NCBI RefSeq assembly: GCF_900103175.1
Contig: NZ_FNLF01000002.1
Span: 496,001-560,000 of the forward strand
Reading direction: 5' to 3'
DNA: 64,000 bases
DNA from: Tsukamurella pulmonis
GTDB taxonomy: Bacteria; Actinomycetota; Actinomycetes; Mycobacteriales; Mycobacteriaceae
Under the pieces are notes generated by a model. It saw only the letters and a list, made by a program, of their open reading frames with translations. It was not told where the DNA came from and did no database searches. This document shows, one piece after another, positions 62,163 through 64,000 of this stretch. Each line of letters opens with the position of its first letter. The stretch's first letter is position 1. The position numbers and the translations under genes are program-made.

Positions 62163-63199
62163 CGGACACCCGCCTCGATCAGTGCGCCCGACAACTCGTA
62201 CACGCCGCCCAGGTCCACGCCGCCCGTGAGCAGCGGCAGCTCCAGCAGGCCGGGCGCGTCCACCGCGCCGAGGTCCGCGCGCGCATCGTCCTGCCCGCGC
62301 ACGGTGCGCGCGAACTGGATCGTCTCCGTGAGTAGACCGGCGAAGTCCTCGTCCGAGAGCGGCAGCCCGGCGCCGTCGAGCGCGGCGCGCACCTGCGGCC
62401 CGTCGACCGTCCCCTCGGCGGCGGCGCGCAGTTCCTCGTCGGAGAGCAACTGCGGGAGCGTCCGGTTCACGATCAACGCGCCCACCTTCAGGTCCAGCGC
62501 GTGCAGCTCGCGCACCGCTTCCGCCGTCTCCTGGATCGGCAGCGACTCGAGGAGCGTGACCAGGTGCACGACGGTGTCGGGGGAGTGCAGTAGGCGCACG
62601 ACCCGGTCGGCCTGGCCCGCGATCGGCCCGGCCTTCGCGATCTCCTTCATCGCCCGCGTCACGTCGAGGAACTTCCCGATCCGGCCGGTGGGCGGGGCGT
62701 CCACGACGATCGCGTCGTAGGCGTAGCGCCCGTCCTTGCCCCGGCGCTGCGTGCACTCCATGATCTTGCCGGTGATCAGGATGTCCTTGAGGCCGGGCGC
62801 CAGCGTCGTCGCGAACTCGATCGCGCCGATCGACTTGAGCGCTCGCGCCGCGAGCCCCATGCCGTAATTGGTCTTGAGATAGTCGAGGAACGTGGCCTCG
62901 ACGTCCATCGGCAGCGCGAAGACGGCGCCGCCGCCGTCGGCGTCGGCGATCTTGGACTCGGTCGGGGGAAGCTCGCCCGCCTCGAAGATCGGGGCGATGC
63001 CGCCGCGGCCCTCAACCTCGATGAGCAGCACCTTCTTGCCGCCGGAGGCGAGCGCCAGCGCGAGGGCGGAGGCCACCGTCGACTTGCCGGTGCCGCCCTT
63101 GCCGGACACGAAGTGCAGCCGCGAATCCCGGAGCCCGTCGGGCCAGGCCGTCCCCGTGTCCTGCGCGACCCCTCCGGGGCCCGCCTCGCTCACCACCAC
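62159..63199 (-). CDS. ArsA/Get3-like ATPase, first subunit (Rv3679/BagA-like)
   Basis: The 346-residue protein runs from the first of three consecutive GTG codons (63199). It has Walker [55 protein letters not shown] and the C-terminal [13 protein letters not shown], and aligns closely along its length with M. tuberculosis Rv3679. ArsA/Get3 ATPases work as dimers, so a heterodimer with the next gene is likely. The promoter region upstream also holds the second AGAACACGTTCTG site, shared with the divergent DUF4177-ridA operon. Confidence 0.9.
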   Translation of the reverse strand: MVVSEAGPGGVAQDTGTAWPDGLRDSRLHFVSGKGGTGKSTVASALALALASGGKKVLLIEVEGRGGIAPIFEAGELPPTESKIADADGGGAVFALPMDVEATFLDYLKTNYGMGLAARALKSIGAIEFATTLAPGLKDILITGKIMECTQRRGKDGRYAYDAIVVDAPPTGRIGKFLDVTRAMKEIAKAGPIAGQADRVVRLLHSPDTVVHLVTLLESLPIQETAEAVRELHALDLKVGALIVNRTLPQLLSDEELRAAAEGTVDGPQVRAALDGAGLPLSDEDFAGLLTETIQFARTVRGQDDARADLGAVDAPGLLELPLLTGGVDLGGVYELSGALIEAGVR

Positions 63200-63269
63200 G
63201 ACCGGAGCATATCCATACCCTCGTGCAGGGCCGGGCCGATAACGTGAACCTCCCCCGGCAATGCGACCG

Positions 63270-63282
63270 AGAACACGTTCTG
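63270..63282. promoter_or_regulatory. Palindrome AGAACACGTTCTG (copy 2)
   Basis: Identical over 13 bases to the element at 5104-5116. It lies midway between the divergent bagA-like and DUF4177 genes, about 70 and 57 bases from their starts. A shared regulator of both divergent regions is possible. Confidence 0.4.
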
Positions 63283-63326
63283 CAGTGACGTAGGGATCGC
63301 GCCTTCTCCGCCGGGCCCGAGGTCGA

Positions 63327-63332
63327 TAGGGT
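63327..63332 (+). promoter_or_regulatory. -10 element (TAGGGT) of the DUF4177-ridA operon
   Basis: TAGGGT is followed by six bases (GTGGAC) and the ATG at 63339, consistent with a leaderless transcript. Confidence 0.45.
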
Positions 63333-63338
63333 GTGGAC

Positions 63339-63503
63339 ATGAGCGACAAGACCTCGTGGGAGTACTCCACCATCCCCCTGCTGACGCACGCCACCAAGCA
63401 GATCCTCGACACCTGGGGCGCCGACGGCTGGGAGCTGGTCACCGTGCTCCCCGGCCCCACCGGCGAGCAGCACGTCGCCTACATGAAGCGGCCGCTCGCG
63501 TGA
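63339..63503 (+). CDS. DUF4177-type small protein (Rv3678A-like)
   Basis: The 54-residue protein (MSDKTSWEYSTIPLL, LDTWGADGWELVTVLPG) has the Trp-Glu-Tyr and GWELV motifs of DUF4177 proteins. It has no known function. Its stop overlaps the GTG of ridA (GTGA, 63500-63503). The same small gene precedes the ridA homologue in M. tuberculosis. Confidence 0.88.
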   Translation: MSDKTSWEYSTIPLLTHATKQILDTWGADGWELVTVLPGPTGEQHVAYMKRPLA

Positions 63504-63964
63504 CCGCGTCCGAGCGTCTCGCCGAGCTGGGCATCGTCCTGCCGGAGGTCGTGCCGCCGCTCGCCGCGTACGTCCCCGCCACGCAGGTCGGCGACTTCGT
63601 CTACACCTCGGGCCAGCTGCCCATGCGCGACGGCGAGCTCGTCGCCCAGGGCAAGGTCAGCGAGAACCGCGAGGGCATCGTGCACCTCGACGACGCGACC
63701 TTCGCGGCCCGGCAGTGCGCGCTCAACGCTCTCGCCGCGATTCACGCGCTGGTCGGCATCGACTCGGTCAAGCGCGTCGTCAAGGTCACCGGTTACGTCG
63801 CCTCCGCGCCCGGCTTCTCCAACCAGGCGCTGGTGCTCAACGGGGCGTCGCTCCTGATCGGCGAGGTCTTCGGCGACGCGGGCGTGCACGTGCGGTCGGC
63901 CGTCGGCGTCGCGGAGCTGCCGCTCGGCGCACCCGTCGAGGTCGAGCTCACGGTCCAGGTATGA
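63500..63964 (+). CDS. RidA-family protein (Rv3678c-like)
   Basis: The 154-residue trimeric RidA/YjgF-fold protein has YVPATQVGDFVYTSGQLPM, DDATFAARQCALNALAAIHALVG and VKRVVKVTGYVASAPGF. It belongs to the longer RidA subgroup that lacks the strictly conserved arginine ligand position of the enamine deaminases, so deaminase activity is uncertain. It starts at a GTG overlapping the DUF4177 stop, and its own stop overlaps the next ATG. Confidence 0.88.
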   Translation: MTASERLAELGIVLPEVVPPLAAYVPATQVGDFVYTSGQLPMRDGELVAQGKVSENREGIVHLDDATFAARQCALNALAAIHALVGIDSVKRVVKVTGYVASAPGFSNQALVLNGASLLIGEVFGDAGVHVRSAVGVAELPLGAPVEVELTVQV

Positions 63965-64000
63965 CGGAGCACCCGGCGCCGGGCACGCTGCGGCAGGTCA
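63961..64000 (+). CDS. Start of a metallo-beta-lactamase-fold protein (Rv3677c-like), partial
   Basis: Only the first 13 codons (MTEHPAPGTLRQV) are inside the window. The ATG overlaps the ridA stop (ATGA at 63961-63964). The start and its position after ridA match Rv3677c of M. tuberculosis, a metallo-beta-lactamase-fold hydrolase. The identification rests mainly on gene order. Confidence 0.55.
   Translation, partial: MTEHPAPGTLRQV

Overview
The window is a gene-dense, very GC-rich actinobacterial chromosome segment. GTG starts, ATGA-type overlaps and apparently leaderless genes are common. Several blocks match the mycolic-acid actinobacteria (order Mycobacteriales): the right end (ponA2-like, whiB4-like, two Get3/ArsA-like ATPases, a DUF4177 protein, RidA, a metallo-beta-lactamase start) has the same content and nearly the same order as the Rv3677c-Rv3683 neighbourhood of Mycobacterium tuberculosis, and leuA, ask and asd are also present. 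Tsukamurella or a close relative is my best guess for the genus; this is inference.

Layout. 1-2.95 kb: the end of a flavin oxidoreductase, a MocR regulator and a divergent EamA exporter. 2.96-5.0 kb: leuA behind a probable leucine leader peptide and attenuator. 5.1-17.8 kb: a non-ribosomal peptide locus consisting of one 3754-residue protein (C-A-T-C-A-T-C-A-T-TE with a DrrA-type ABC ATPase fused to its C terminus), a DrrB-type permease and an MbtH-like protein. It lies between leuA and ask-asd, which are neighbours in M. tuberculosis. 17.8-24.6 kb: two membrane glycosyltransferases, an MmpS-like membrane protein, ask-asd and a TetR repressor. 24.6-28.3 kb: ferritin with an IdeR-like site, a PepSY membrane protein, a Met/His-rich membrane protein and trpF. 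28.3-34.7 kb: an M28 peptidase-like membrane protein, a small secreted protein, a penicillin-binding lipoprotein, and a LysR regulator coupled to a class A beta-lactamase-like protein.

34.7-40.7 kb: a polyhydroxyalkanoate (PHA) operon of acyl-CoA ligase, PhaC synthase, MaoC/PhaJ hydratase and PhaZ-like hydrolase, preceded by a PucR/CdaR regulator. 40.7-44.6 kb: a Fur-type regulator, Ohr/OsmC, two tandem CrcB fluoride channels, YqeY, a metallophosphoesterase and tRNA-Pro(CGG). 44.8-46.8 kb: a gene of visibly lower GC encoding a TerD domain fused to a PD-(D/E)XK nuclease-like domain. 46.9-49.2 kb: a CsoR-type palindrome driving a His-rich protein and an MFS exporter with a Cys-rich tail. 49.2-52.0 kb: an XRE-cupin regulator and a two-gene aldolase/DapA-like operon whose promoter spacer is the operator palindrome. 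52-57 kb: methyltransferase, phosphoesterase, thioesterase, PaaX-like regulator and AidB-like dehydrogenase. 57-64 kb: the conserved cell-wall and redox block.

The two most unusual objects are the synthetase-exporter fusion at 5.4-16.6 kb and the TerD-nuclease fusion at 44.9-46.8 kb. Several promoters have clear regulatory architecture: the leuA attenuator, the nested repeats at the synthetase promoter, the CsoR-type site, the XRE operator in the promoter spacer and the Fur-type site. All assignments were made by reading the sequence; no database search was run.
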